Source: Candidatus Zixiibacteriota bacterium (GTDB lineage Bacteria; Zixibacteria; MSB-5A5; SM1-73). From it: 15,170 nucleotides of DNA. Numbering within the stretch: position 1 is the first letter of the stretch; each line of letters begins with the position of its first letter. Of the stretch, positions 1 to 6,271 are shown piece by piece. Both the position numbers and the translations under genes were made by a program. The notes under the pieces were generated by a model. The model had not been told where the DNA came from. It did no database searches and worked only from the letters and a program-made list of their open reading frames with translations. The DNA is taken from contig JALHUP010000114.1 of NCBI GenBank assembly GCA_022866585.1, forward strand, positions 1-15,170. The letters are read 5' to 3'.

Positions 1-596
1 GTCAAAACGGAAATGTAAGGAATATTCATCTCGTATAATCTTGCCAAAAGGGCGGAGGTCTTTGCCATCTGCATTAAAGATAAAATTCCCTCCTGCATTC
101 TGGCTCCGCCGGAGCAGGAGACGATCACCAAAGGGATTTTTCTTTCCATGGACCTTTCGATGGTTCGGGCAACTTTTTCCCCAACCACCGAACCCATGCT
201 CCCTCCAATGAAACCGAAATCCATCACCCCGAAGCTGATCTCCTTCCCGTCAATTCTGCCGATTCCGGTGACGATGGCATCATTCAGATTGGTCTTCTTC
301 TGTGAATCTTTGATCCGGTCCGGGTATTTTTTTGAATCCTTGAATTCCAAGGGATCAGACGCGACTAAATCCGCATCGTATTCCTCCAATTTTCCCTCAT
401 CCAAAATAAGATGAATATAGTCTTTGCTTTTTATGCGGAAATGGTAGTCGCACTTGGAACAAACCCAGAGGTTTTTCTCCAGCTCTTTTACGTATATGAT
501 CTCTCCACAACTGTCGCATTTGGTCCATATTCCGTCAGGGATCTCTTTTTTTCTCTGGGAGACCAAACCCTCTTTTACTTTCCTGAACCATTCCAT
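1..596 (-). CDS. accD: Acetyl-CoA carboxylase carboxyltransferase subunit beta (3' end outside window)
   Basis: AccD is the beta subunit of the carboxyltransferase half of acetyl-CoA carboxylase. With AccA it moves the carboxyl group from carboxybiotin to acetyl-CoA, giving malonyl-CoA, the first committed step of fatty-acid synthesis in the cytoplasm. The frame begins MEWFRKVKEGLVSQRKKEIP. It then has the N-terminal zinc ribbon, with CDSC near residue 30 and CSKC near residue 50. The crotonase-like carboxyltransferase core follows, with the segments GGSMGSVVGEK and CSGGARMQEGILSLMQMAKT. The reading frame is still open at base 1; about 198 of a usual 280-300 residues are present. The ATG at 594-596 is preceded only by a weak purine-rich site (GAAAG). 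The gene follows rimI after a probable terminator and a leader of about 125 nt, so it may have its own promoter, though I saw no convincing -35/-10 pair. Identification is secure. Confidence 0.96.
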   Translation of the reverse strand, partial: MEWFRKVKEGLVSQRKKEIPDGIWTKCDSCGEIIYVKELEKNLWVCSKCDYHFRIKSKDYIHLILDEGKLEEYDADLVASDPLEFKDSKKYPDRIKDSQKKTNLNDAIVTGIGRIDGKEISFGVMDFGFIGGSMGSVVGEKVARTIERSMERKIPLVIVSCSGGARMQEGILSLMQMAKTSALLARLYEMNIPYISVL

Positions 597-616
597 AGTT
601 ATTCTTTCTTACTGGT

Positions 617-672
617 CATACGGCGCCCGTATGGGCGGATACCCCATAAGTTCAATAGTTGCAGGCTTATGG
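617..672 (-). promoter_or_regulatory. Two potential hairpins in the accD leader
   Basis: Directly visible: a perfect 7-bp stem with a 3-nt loop (617-623 pairing with 627-633), ending 20 nt upstream of the accD start codon, and a second 7-bp inverted repeat (644-650 with 666-672) with a 15-nt loop just upstream. A short GC-rich alternative stem (624-628 with 633-637) competes with the first. They could shape translation of accD, or the first could belong to the dispersed palindromes seen elsewhere in the window. A regulatory role is inference. Confidence 0.3.
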
Positions 673-718
673 TTTCCAACTAAAGAAGGTAACAGATTAA
701 GAAGTTCTCATACCGGCC

Positions 719-750
719 AATAAAAGGCTAACGCCTTAACTCCTTTAGCC
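719..750 (-). terminator. Candidate intrinsic terminator after rimI
   Basis: Read on the minus strand, 14 nt past the rimI stop, the sequence can form AAGGC-GTTA-GCCTT (724-737), followed by TTATT. An alternative 6-bp stem uses GGCTAA/TTAGCC (726-731 with 745-750). The stem is short and the T tract is interrupted, so this is a weak terminator at best. Its place, between the tsaE-tsaB-rimI group and the accD leader, fits. Confidence 0.35.
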
Positions 751-763
751 ATCAGAAGGTTAT

Positions 764-1231
764 TCATAAGGTTTTATGCATGGTCAAGGCGTCCTCAGTG
801 GGCAGTCGGTAATATTTTTTTCTTCGCCCCACCTCCACGAATCCAAAATTTGTATACAGCTTTATAGCGGCCAAGTTAGATTCTCGGACGCTTAAGATAA
901 TGCTTTTGCACCCTCTTTCTTTTGCCTCCAACAAGATTCTTTTCATTATTTTTTCTCCGATTCTGTTTCTCCGGTGAGCTGGAGAGACTGCAAAATTGGC
1001 CACCTCCAGTTCGTCATCCAGGTGCCAGAGGCATGCGTATCCCACCACCTCTTCCCCCAATTTAACCACCAAAGGAATAGCCAGTTTGATTTGTAACTCA
1101 TCCATGAAGTTCTCTTTGCTCCAGGGATCTGAAAAACAGATCTTTTCTAATCTGGCGACTTCCTCCACATCTTCTGGGCTCATCCTTTGGATAGCGATTT
1201 TATCAACTTTTTGGCACATTTGCGTATGCAT
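764..1231 (-). CDS. rimI: Ribosomal-protein-alanine N-acetyltransferase, RimI family
   Basis: RimI is a cytoplasmic GNAT enzyme that uses acetyl-CoA to acetylate protein N-termini, classically ribosomal protein S18. The 155-residue product matches the family in length and order: an N-terminal segment with LEKICFSDPWS (about 28-38), the strand ELEVANFAVSP (75-84), the acetyl-CoA-binding RRNRIG turn (87-92), and the C-terminal LYTNFGFVEVGRRKKYY (125-141), whose Tyr126 is at the usual general-acid position, then EDALTM. The ATG directly follows the TGA of tsaB with no gap, so translation is probably coupled. In-frame Met5 and Met17 are alternative starts, and the ribosome-binding site is weak in each case. 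The tsaB-rimI pairing is a very common bacterial arrangement and supports the call. The exact protein substrate is not shown by the sequence. Confidence 0.92.
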   Translation of the reverse strand: MHTQMCQKVDKIAIQRMSPEDVEEVARLEKICFSDPWSKENFMDELQIKLAIPLVVKLGEEVVGYACLWHLDDELEVANFAVSPAHRRNRIGEKIMKRILLEAKERGCKSIILSVRESNLAAIKLYTNFGFVEVGRRKKYYRLPTEDALTMHKTL

Positions 1232-1918
1232 TCATACGAACCTAAATTTCAGTTCCGCCTCCGACTTTCTAAGATACAAAGGTTCCAAATTGGCAATATC
1301 CTCAGCCTGACCTAAGATCAGTTTTTTTGAGCCTAAAAAAGCTACCGTTGCTCCGCTGGGCAAGGATTGTTCTGCTAGAGAAAAATAAGCTTTATCTTTC
1401 AAAAGCTCAACCACTTTGTTTTGGTAAAGTTTAGCACCCGGTCCCACAAAGAGACTCTTCTGCGAAATTCTTTTGGCTAAATCCTCTACATCCTCAACCA
1501 GATAGTCAGTTTGTCTTTTCAAGTCTCCATTTTTAGTTTCATATATGGCCGCATATACCTGATTTTTTTTAGCATCCAACATGGTCACCACCGGATATTG
1601 ACAATACAAGGAGAGATAAGCTAAAGCATCCAAACTGGGGACTGAGGCTAAGGGCTTTCCTGTGGCAAAACATAAACCTTTGAGTGTGGACAATCCGATC
1701 CTTAAACCGGTGAAAGAACCCGGTCCAATAGAAATAGCGAATCCATCTATATCCTCTATCTTCAGACCAATATTCCTCAAAGCTTGATCTATGCAAAAGA
1801 GGAGTATTTCAGAATAGGTGATCTTCACGCTGAATTTTACCTCAACTAAAATTTCATCCTCCTCCACAATACCTATACCTACGATCATGGTGGAGGTGTC
1901 AACGCCAAGAACTTTCAT
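1232..1918 (-). CDS. tsaB: tRNA t6A biosynthesis protein TsaB (YeaZ family)
   Basis: TsaB is a non-catalytic ASKHA-fold partner of TsaD. With TsaD and TsaE it transfers threonylcarbamoyl to A37 of tRNAs reading ANN codons, in the cytoplasm. The 228-residue length is typical. The N-terminal phosphate-loop-like strand VLGVDTST opens the protein. The family signature IGPGSFTGLRIGLSTLKGL lies near residues 64-82, followed by GKPLASVPSLDALA, and the C-terminus carries LEPLYLRKSEAE, the usual PLYLR ending. tsaE lies 79 nt upstream and rimI abuts downstream, so the three read as one unit; tsaD is not in the window. No strong Shine-Dalgarno precedes the ATG, but the start fits the family exactly. Confidence 0.95.
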   Translation of the reverse strand: MKVLGVDTSTMIVGIGIVEEDEILVEVKFSVKITYSEILLFCIDQALRNIGLKIEDIDGFAISIGPGSFTGLRIGLSTLKGLCFATGKPLASVPSLDALAYLSLYCQYPVVTMLDAKKNQVYAAIYETKNGDLKRQTDYLVEDVEDLAKRISQKSLFVGPGAKLYQNKVVELLKDKAYFSLAEQSLPSGATVAFLGSKKLILGQAEDIANLEPLYLRKSEAELKFRFV

Positions 1919-1942
1919 GGTATTGGGTCAACTCTTATTGGC

Positions 1943-1957
1943 AGGGGACAAGCCCCT
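1943..1957. repeat. Short palindrome between tsaE and tsaB
   Basis: AGGGG-ACAAG-CCCCT forms a 5-bp GC stem. It sits in the 79-bp tsaE-tsaB gap. On the minus strand no T run follows, so it is not an intrinsic terminator for tsaE. The central ACAAG resembles that of other palindromes here (for example 6827-6838). Confidence 0.4.
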
Positions 1958-1971
1958 CCCCCTACTTTTTT

Positions 1972-2018
1972 ATGAAAGTTGGTAACTTTCTAACCTTTTA
2001 ACTTTCAAACCTTCTAAC
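1972..2018. repeat. Purine-rich degenerate repeat overlapping the tsaE stop
   Basis: On the minus strand this is a run of imperfect units of the form GTTAGAAGGTT / GAAAGTTA / AAGGTTAGAAAGTT. It starts inside the last codons of tsaE: the TAA stop at 1998-2000 and the final Arg-Phe-Glu-Ser lie in it. It then continues into the intergenic gap. A very similar tract lies at the end of serS (6851-6880). Confidence 0.55.
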
Positions 2019-2435
2019 AAATATTTTCCTTTCCTTTTCCGACACAATCTCTAAATTTATCTCCACTCTCCTCTCCGGCAGAAAAGTTCTGATTTTTTCT
2101 GCCCATTCAATGAGGGTGATTCCGTTCCCATAAAAATACTCTTCATATCCCAATTTAATAAATTCTTCGATCTTCTCCAAGCGATATAAATCAAAATGAT
2201 ACACCCAGACGAAGGTTCCCCGAATCTTTCCCGGATATTCGTTGATGATCACAAAGCTGGGGCTGGTCACAGGTTCGGCTACACCCAATCCAGAACATAT
2301 ACCTTGGATCAAGACGGTCTTTCCACTGCCCAAGGGACCAATCAAAGCCACCACCGAACCGGCTTCAAGCTCTTGGGCTAAAGCACGACCAAATTCTTTA
2401 GTCCCCTCTGGACTAAAAGTTCTCTTTTCTATCAT
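1998..2435 (-). CDS. tsaE: tRNA t6A biosynthesis ATPase TsaE (YjeE family)
   Basis: TsaE is the small P-loop ATPase that binds the TsaB-TsaD complex and drives its turnover during threonylcarbamoyl transfer to tRNA. The 145-residue product has the Walker A motif GPLGSGKT (33-40), the switch-like VTSPSF (56-61), the conserved HFDLYRL (80-86), and LIEWAEK (108-114) near the C-terminus, all in family order. Length is typical. The ATG start at 2433-2435 has no recognisable Shine-Dalgarno: the upstream bases are pyrimidine-rich, and a large inverted repeat lies 20 nt further upstream. The last residues (RRFES) and the stop lie in a low-complexity repeat, so the C-terminal tail may have been altered by that repeat. 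tsaB follows after 79 nt. Confidence 0.95.
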   Translation of the reverse strand: MIEKRTFSPEGTKEFGRALAQELEAGSVVALIGPLGSGKTVLIQGICSGLGVAEPVTSPSFVIINEYPGKIRGTFVWVYHFDLYRLEKIEEFIKLGYEEYFYGNGITLIEWAEKIRTFLPERRVEINLEIVSEKERKIFVRRFES

Positions 2436-2454
2436 GGGTGTTGAAAAGGGAGAA

Positions 2455-2505
2455 AGGTGTAAGGTGAAAGGTTTAAGGTCAAAGGAAGCCTTACGCCTTA
2501 CACCT
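2455..2505. repeat. Long imperfect inverted repeat upstream of tsaE
   Basis: The arms 2455-2471 and 2489-2505 are 17 nt each. Read by hand they are complementary at 15 of 17 positions, around a 17-nt loop. The arm reads AGGTGTAAGGTGAAAGG. The flanks (to 2528) are degenerate AAGGTTTAGGG-like units that run into the porX-like stop codon. In RNA it would make a stable hairpin between the porX-like gene and tsaE. No T tract follows on the minus strand, so termination is not supported. Confidence 0.6.
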
Positions 2506-2525
2506 AAAACCCTAAACCTTTAACC

Positions 2526-4088
2526 TTATTTTCTCGGTCTCAAGGTTATCACCGGCAGGATCATCTCCTCCAGAGAGATTCCTCCATGCTGGAAACTATT
2601 CTTATACTCTCTTTCATACTCGCTGTATTTGGTGGGATAGACGAAGTAATAATCCTCCTTGGCGATGATGTAGGTGGTGCACATGTTGTATCGGGGCAGT
2701 TTATATTCTTCGGGATTTTTTATCAAAAGGGCTTCTTTGGGATTGCAGTTAAGATTATCTCCATATTTATATCTCAAATTGGTGGAGGTATCTTTTTTGC
2801 CCAGAGCAATGGTTCCTCTGGTTCCCAAAACGCTTCCATGATCAGAGGTTATAACCACGGCACAGTCGCAAGTGGCAAGATACCTTAAAATTCTAAACAG
2901 AGAGGAATGCAAAAACCAGGGTTTGGTTAAAGACCTGTAAGCAGATTCATCCGGGGTCATCTCTTTTAAGATCTCTGACTGTGATCTTCCATGAGCTAAA
3001 ATATCCAAAAAATTGAACACCACCGAAAGCAAAGGTGTATTTTTGTATGAGGAAACTCTCTTAGCTAAATACTCACCTTCGGCGGCATCCAACACCTTAA
3101 CGTATTTGCTTTCGGATTTTAAAGAAAGTCCCAGTTTCTTAAGCTGACCGTCCAGAAGCTGATGCTCATATCGGTTGCGGCTTGAGTCGTCCTGTGTCCC
3201 AGCCTTCCAGAGATCGGGATATTTTTGAGCTAGCTCAGAAGGAAAAAGACCGGAGAAGATGGCATTACGAGAATAAGGAGTGGCTGTGGGGAGGATGGAA
3301 TAATAATACTCTCTTTGTATGTTAAAATATTCATCCAAGACTGGTTCGATGGAGAGCCACTGGTCCAATCTCATACAATCCATGACTATGAAAAAGACCT
3401 GAATTTTTTGAGACAGAAGCGGAAACAGATATTTTTTGATCACATCCACCGAAAGCGTGGGAGGATCGACTCTGGATAGCCACCTCAGATAAAAAGCTTC
3501 AACATATTTGCCAAACTCAATGTTGCATTCCATCTTTTGACCAGCATGCATCTGTTTTAAATTTTGGTCCCCAAAATTATCTATCTCCAAATTCCATTCG
3601 GACAAAATGCGATGAATCTCGATCCAGTCTTGCCAACCCAAAGGCATATATAAAGAAGATCTGATTTTGCTGGAGGCTTGCGTATAATCCCGGGCCATTC
3701 TCTCTATCCTTATCTTTTTGCTTTCCAAAATCTTTTTAGCCGCCGAGAATATTTGGCTGGGATTAACCGGCTTGGTCAGATAGTCATCGATTTTTTTACC
3801 AATGGCTTGATCCATCAAATCTTCCTCTTCGGATTTGGTTACCATAATAACGGGCAGATGAGGTCTCTTCTCCTTAATCTCCTCCAAAGTGGTAAGACCA
3901 TCTTTACCCGGCATCTGCTCATCCAACAAAACTAAATCGAAATTTTGTTTCCCCACCAAAGCCACCGCATCCTCGCCATTGGATGCTTCGGTCACCTTGT
4001 AACCTCTGCCTTCCAAAAAAATTATCTGCGATTTTAACTGATCGATCTCGTCATCCACCCAAAGAATATTTTTGATCTCTTCTTTCAT
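2526..4088 (-). CDS. porX: PorX-like response regulator with PglZ (alkaline-phosphatase-superfamily) effector domain
   Basis: This 520-residue protein has the PorX layout. A CheY-like receiver comes first: VDDE at 11-14, phosphoacceptor Asp56 in LLDEQMP, Thr84 and Lys106 in the signalling positions. A helical linker follows (about 120-225), then a PglZ domain of the alkaline phosphatase fold. Probable metal and catalytic residues in the PglZ domain are Asp237 (IVMDCMR), the threonines of LPTATPYSR (267-274), Asp362/His366 (LDILAHGR), Asp416-His417 (TSDHGS) and His501 (FQHGG). In Bacteroidetes, PorX controls type IX secretion genes, and its PglZ domain has been reported to hydrolyse cyclic and linear oligonucleotides. 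Length matches PorX (about 520). I start at Met3 of the longest frame because AAGG (4097-4100) lies 8 nt from it but only 2 nt from the ATG at 4094. A histidine kinase is encoded just upstream. No type IX secretion gene is visible, so the target is unknown. Confidence 0.88.
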   Translation of the reverse strand: MKEEIKNILWVDDEIDQLKSQIIFLEGRGYKVTEASNGEDAVALVGKQNFDLVLLDEQMPGKDGLTTLEEIKEKRPHLPVIMVTKSEEEDLMDQAIGKKIDDYLTKPVNPSQIFSAAKKILESKKIRIERMARDYTQASSKIRSSLYMPLGWQDWIEIHRILSEWNLEIDNFGDQNLKQMHAGQKMECNIEFGKYVEAFYLRWLSRVDPPTLSVDVIKKYLFPLLSQKIQVFFIVMDCMRLDQWLSIEPVLDEYFNIQREYYYSILPTATPYSRNAIFSGLFPSELAQKYPDLWKAGTQDDSSRNRYEHQLLDGQLKKLGLSLKSESKYVKVLDAAEGEYLAKRVSSYKNTPLLSVVFNFLDILAHGRSQSEILKEMTPDESAYRSLTKPWFLHSSLFRILRYLATCDCAVVITSDHGSVLGTRGTIALGKKDTSTNLRYKYGDNLNCNPKEALLIKNPEEYKLPRYNMCTTYIIAKEDYYFVYPTKYSEYEREYKNSFQHGGISLEEMILPVITLRPRK

Positions 4089-4143
4089 CTTCATCGCCTT
4101 ATCTTTCTATGATCTCTTTTTAGATATGTGTGTTAGCGCAAAG

Positions 4144-4301
4144 CCCTCGCCAAAGACGGGATCTACACTTCGTTTCGACAAGCTCTGCTACTCCGGGTTA
4201 TTGGGGTAGCGACACTTGTGTCGCGCCTTCTGACCAAGACCCCCGCCATTGTGCGGGATCTTCGCTTCGCTACGACAAGGTCTGCTACTCCCATTTATTG
4301 G
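4144..4301. repeat. Two direct repeats filling the kinase-regulator gap
   Basis: Copy A (4157-4204) and copy B (4254-4301) align without gaps at 40 of 48 positions by eye; both end in TTATTGG. Just before each is a short C-rich/G-rich hairpin-like segment; for copy B this is CCCGC at 4242-4246 against GCGGG at 4253-4257. On the minus strand copy B begins within the last two codons of the kinase gene, so the kinase stop TAA (4295-4297) is part of the repeat. The whole 200-bp gap shows no gene; frames that cross it on either strand have no protein-like features. Confidence 0.65.
4209..4224. repeat. Perfect 7-bp palindrome between the direct repeats
   Basis: GCGACAC-TT-GTGTCGC is a perfect stem with a 2-nt centre. 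It lies between direct-repeat copies A and B and has the same build as the palindromes at 5715-5732 and 5789-5806. Confidence 0.55.
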
Positions 4302-5683
4302 ATAGGGATTACCATCAAAAAAGTGGTCTTTTGATTGGGGATGGATTCCTTCAAAAGTATCTTCCCCAGATGATATTCCTCCACTATTCTTTTTGCCAAG
4401 GAAAGCCCTAATCCCCATCCTCTCTTTTTGGTGGTATATCCTGGTTTAAAAATCTTTTTCTGTTCGCGGGAAGGGATTCCCCTTCCGTTGTCACAAACCT
4501 CTATGATTATGTTTTTCTTGTCTTGATCCAATTTAGTGGAGATTTCGATGACACCTTGCTTAGAGTCCACCGCCTCTAATGAGTTTTTCAAAAGGTTTTC
4601 TATGACCCAGCTCAATAGCTCTGCATTAACTTTAATCGGAAGCAAACTCTCCAAATTTTCTTTAATCACTACCCCTGAGCCTGCATGAGGGAGTCTTCGC
4701 TTGAAATATGCTACGGTTTCGGAGACAATTTTATTTAAGTCGGTCGACTTCAGCTCGGGTGTGGACCCTATCTGCCCGAAACGAGTGGCGATCTTTTCCA
4801 GTCTTTTAATATCAGCCTGCATTCCTTTTATCATCTCATCTAATTCAAATTTGTTCTCCTCCAAATTATCCGTTTCAGATTCATTTGGCCTTGCTCCTAA
4901 AGACTTAGACACAAAGGGAGCGGATTTATTGTGTCTGCCGGTGGCGGATCCCTGCCCGACGGATGGCAGGCGGGCGCCTTCGGCGGAAACGGATTTGTCC
5001 TGAAGGCTTGTCCCGAAGGATTCGCATTTTGTCCTTAAAAGCTCCAGCCAGCCTAAAAGGGAGGAAAGCGGAGTCCCCAGCTGATGAGCGGTCTCTTTTG
5101 CCATTCCCACCCAGATGGAGCGCTGTTCCGATCTTTTGATGTTTCTAAATGTGATAAATCCCACCAAAATGAACAAGAATAAAACCCCCACCTCCACCAA
5201 AGGCATCAGTTTCAGCTTGGTGATCAGCTTGGAGTCTCCATAATGGAGGTAGTTGATAATTTTCTTCTCTTCCCCAAAATAGATGGGAATGGGCTCTTTA
5301 TGTTTGTCCATCCCTTCCACGATTTTCTTTAACTTTTGTTTGGACGCATACGTGGTGTCATCCCATGCCACCTTCACCTCTCTCCAAGCCTGAGGCTCCC
5401 CATTTGCGTCCGTCACCACTATGGGGAAGTCACTTTTCTGGATGATCTCCTCAAAGATCACATCTATTTCCGGTCCCCCCGGAGACTCAGAAGCCGCCAT
5501 CTGCCACAGCCGGGCATAAGCGGTCAAAACCCTTTTGGAATCCTGCTTGATCTTTCCGATCACATTCTGGGTATAATAGATAAAAATGAAGGCGATCACG
5601 ATTATGCCGAATACCAAAAATCCTTTGAAAAATAGAGGATATTCAGCATACCCCCCTAAATATTTCTCATTTCTCTTAGGCAT
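4295..5683 (-). CDS. Membrane sensor histidine kinase, probable partner of the PorX-like regulator
   Basis: An inner-membrane two-component sensor kinase of 462 residues. Transmembrane helices are at about 19-38 and 160-179, enclosing an extracytoplasmic sensor of roughly 120 residues. The cytoplasmic part has an H-box with His200 in KETAHQLGTPLSSLLGWLEL (196-215), an N-box at 360-371 (IENLLKNSLEAV), the G1 box DNGRG (398-402), an F-box near IFKPGYTTKK and the G2 box WGLGLSLAKRIV, so kinase motifs are intact. Residues about 219-277 are an extra low-complexity segment between the two dimerisation helices, encoded by palindrome-rich DNA. The second helix resumes at LDEMIKGMQADIKRLEKIA. The ATG has a good Shine-Dalgarno (AGAGG, 9 nt away). 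The regulator gene follows after about 200 nt of repeats. Pairing with it, as PorY pairs with PorX, is inferred from adjacency only. Confidence 0.9.
   Translation of the reverse strand: MPKRNEKYLGGYAEYPLFFKGFLVFGIIVIAFIFIYYTQNVIGKIKQDSKRVLTAYARLWQMAASESPGGPEIDVIFEEIIQKSDFPIVVTDANGEPQAWREVKVAWDDTTYASKQKLKKIVEGMDKHKEPIPIYFGEEKKIINYLHYGDSKLITKLKLMPLVEVGVLFLFILVGFITFRNIKRSEQRSIWVGMAKETAHQLGTPLSSLLGWLELLRTKCESFGTSLQDKSVSAEGARLPSVGQGSATGRHNKSAPFVSKSLGARPNESETDNLEENKFELDEMIKGMQADIKRLEKIATRFGQIGSTPELKSTDLNKIVSETVAYFKRRLPHAGSGVVIKENLESLLPIKVNAELLSWVIENLLKNSLEAVDSKQGVIEISTKLDQDKKNIIIEVCDNGRGIPSREQKKIFKPGYTTKKRGWGLGLSLAKRIVEEYHLGKILLKESIPNQKTTFLMVIPIQ
4868..4994. repeat. Palindrome-rich in-frame insert inside the histidine kinase gene
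   Basis: Nested inverted repeats are visible. The outer arms ATCCGTTTC/GAAACGGAT (4868-4876 with 4986-4994) are 9 bp. Inside are 8-bp arms AGACACAA/TTGTGTCT (4907-4914 with 4929-4936), a 6-bp CCTGCC/GGCAGG stem (4951-4956 with 4965-4970) and CGCC-TTC-GGCG (4975-4985). The translated segment is Ser/Gly/Ala/Arg-rich and unlike the rest of the kinase. The CCTGCC/GGCAGG core also forms a hairpin in the noncoding DNA at 5847-5863. Confidence 0.55.
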
Positions 5684-5709
5684 GAATTAGAACCTCTGAT
5701 TGATTCTCT

Positions 5710-5811
5710 GGAGTGTCAAGCTTCAGCTTGACCAGGCCCTTGTGTGTTGCCGACAGTCGATCCCAGGAAATCGGAAATTTTTAGTTCAGTTCACCTAAAG
5801 GTGAACACTCC
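5710..5811. repeat. Pair of perfect palindromes in opposite orientation upstream of the kinase gene
   Basis: GTCAAGCT-TC-AGCTTGAC (5715-5732) and GTTCACCT-AA-AGGTGAAC (5789-5806) are perfect 8-bp stems with 2-nt centres. They are bounded by GGAGTG (5710-5715) and its complement CACTCC (5806-5811), so the roughly 100-bp block is itself an inverted arrangement. It lies in the 243-bp gap between the HepT-like gene and the kinase. No promoter was recognised there. Confidence 0.6.
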
Positions 5812-5820
5812 AAAACTTGC

Positions 5821-5871
5821 CTGCTTAAGGCATGTGTTCCACGGCTGGCAGGCTTCACCTGCCGTTCATTT
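5821..5871. repeat. Dispersed repeat copy 1, downstream of the HEPN gene
   Basis: It begins CTGCTTAAGGCATGTGTT and ends TTCACCTGCCGTTCATTT, with an internal GGCAGG-CTTCA-CCTGCC hairpin (5847-5863). Both ends match the two copies at 6574-6660 on the far side of the toxin-antitoxin pair; copy 1 has about 14 extra bases in its middle. Confidence 0.5.
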
Positions 5872-5926
5872 CCTGTCAGTGGAAGCAAAGAAACCAATTT
5901 CCTCTAATTTTAAAATGTTTATTCGT

Positions 5927-6271
5927 TTACCAGCATTCCACCTCCATGATTTTTTGCAGGTCGGCAATCAAGGGTGGAAGGTCTTCAATCACCGTCTTCC
6001 ATAAAACATCGAGATCGATATCGAAATAAACATGAATGAGCCGATTTCTCATACCAATGATATTTGACCATGGGATTTGAGGTAAATCCTCACGGCATTT
6101 GTTTGTTACTTTAGCGGCTGCTTCCCCGAAGATTTCAATGGATTTTACAAGAGCGAGCACCAGTTTTCGATCAGAGTCGAGGGAGCTTCTGGTTTTGTTT
6201 TGAACAAACGACTCAGCTTCATTGGCGGCATCCAGCATATGGCGCAAACGTATAAGATCATCCTTCTGCAT
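5927..6271 (-). CDS. hepT: HepT-like HEPN-domain toxin (DUF86 family)
   Basis: A 114-residue all-helical protein of the HepT/DUF86 HEPN family. In characterised MntA-HepT pairs it is an RNase toxin silenced when its partner adds AMP to a tyrosine. The catalytic and target residues are visible together as RNRLIHVYF: Arg75, His80 and Tyr82, the R-x4-H-x-Y motif. The opening helix (DDLIRLRHMLDAANEAESFV) and SIEIFGEAAAKVT (44-56) are also family-typical. The ATG at 6269-6271 has a strong GGAGG site 7 nt upstream. The start overlaps the end of the nucleotidyltransferase gene by 14 nt, so the two are co-translated. All motif residues are present, so it should be active if expressed. Its natural target here is unknown. 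Confidence 0.9.
   Translation of the reverse strand: MQKDDLIRLRHMLDAANEAESFVQNKTRSSLDSDRKLVLALVKSIEIFGEAAAKVTNKCREDLPQIPWSNIIGMRNRLIHVYFDIDLDVLWKTVIEDLPPLIADLQKIMEVECW

Noticed and set aside
148..723. Several plus-strand frames of about 90 codons across accD
   Set aside because: They are antisense shadows of accD, whose zinc ribbon and catalytic segments are unmistakable.
1943..1975. GC hairpin followed on the plus strand by a T-rich run, resembling an intrinsic terminator
   Set aside because: The terminator would be in plus orientation, and no plus-strand gene ends there; better explained as one of the dispersed palindromes.
4144..4301. CRISPR-like array
   Set aside because: There are only two imperfect units with a palindrome between them, no regular spacers and no cas genes.
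4130..4418. Open frames on both strands across the kinase-regulator gap (a 93-codon plus-strand frame and a 76-codon minus-strand frame)
   Set aside because: They are made of the repeat units and overlap the end of the kinase gene in other frames; no domain-like pattern or ribosome-binding site.
5715..5732. Palindrome considered as an operator for the MNT-HEPN module
   Set aside because: It lies downstream of both genes in their direction of transcription and belongs to the general palindrome family; autoregulation would be expected upstream of the MNT gene.
5744..6029. Plus-strand frames overlapping the HepT-like gene and its downstream palindromes
   Set aside because: Antisense to a well-supported HEPN gene and composed of repeat DNA; no recognisable protein features.
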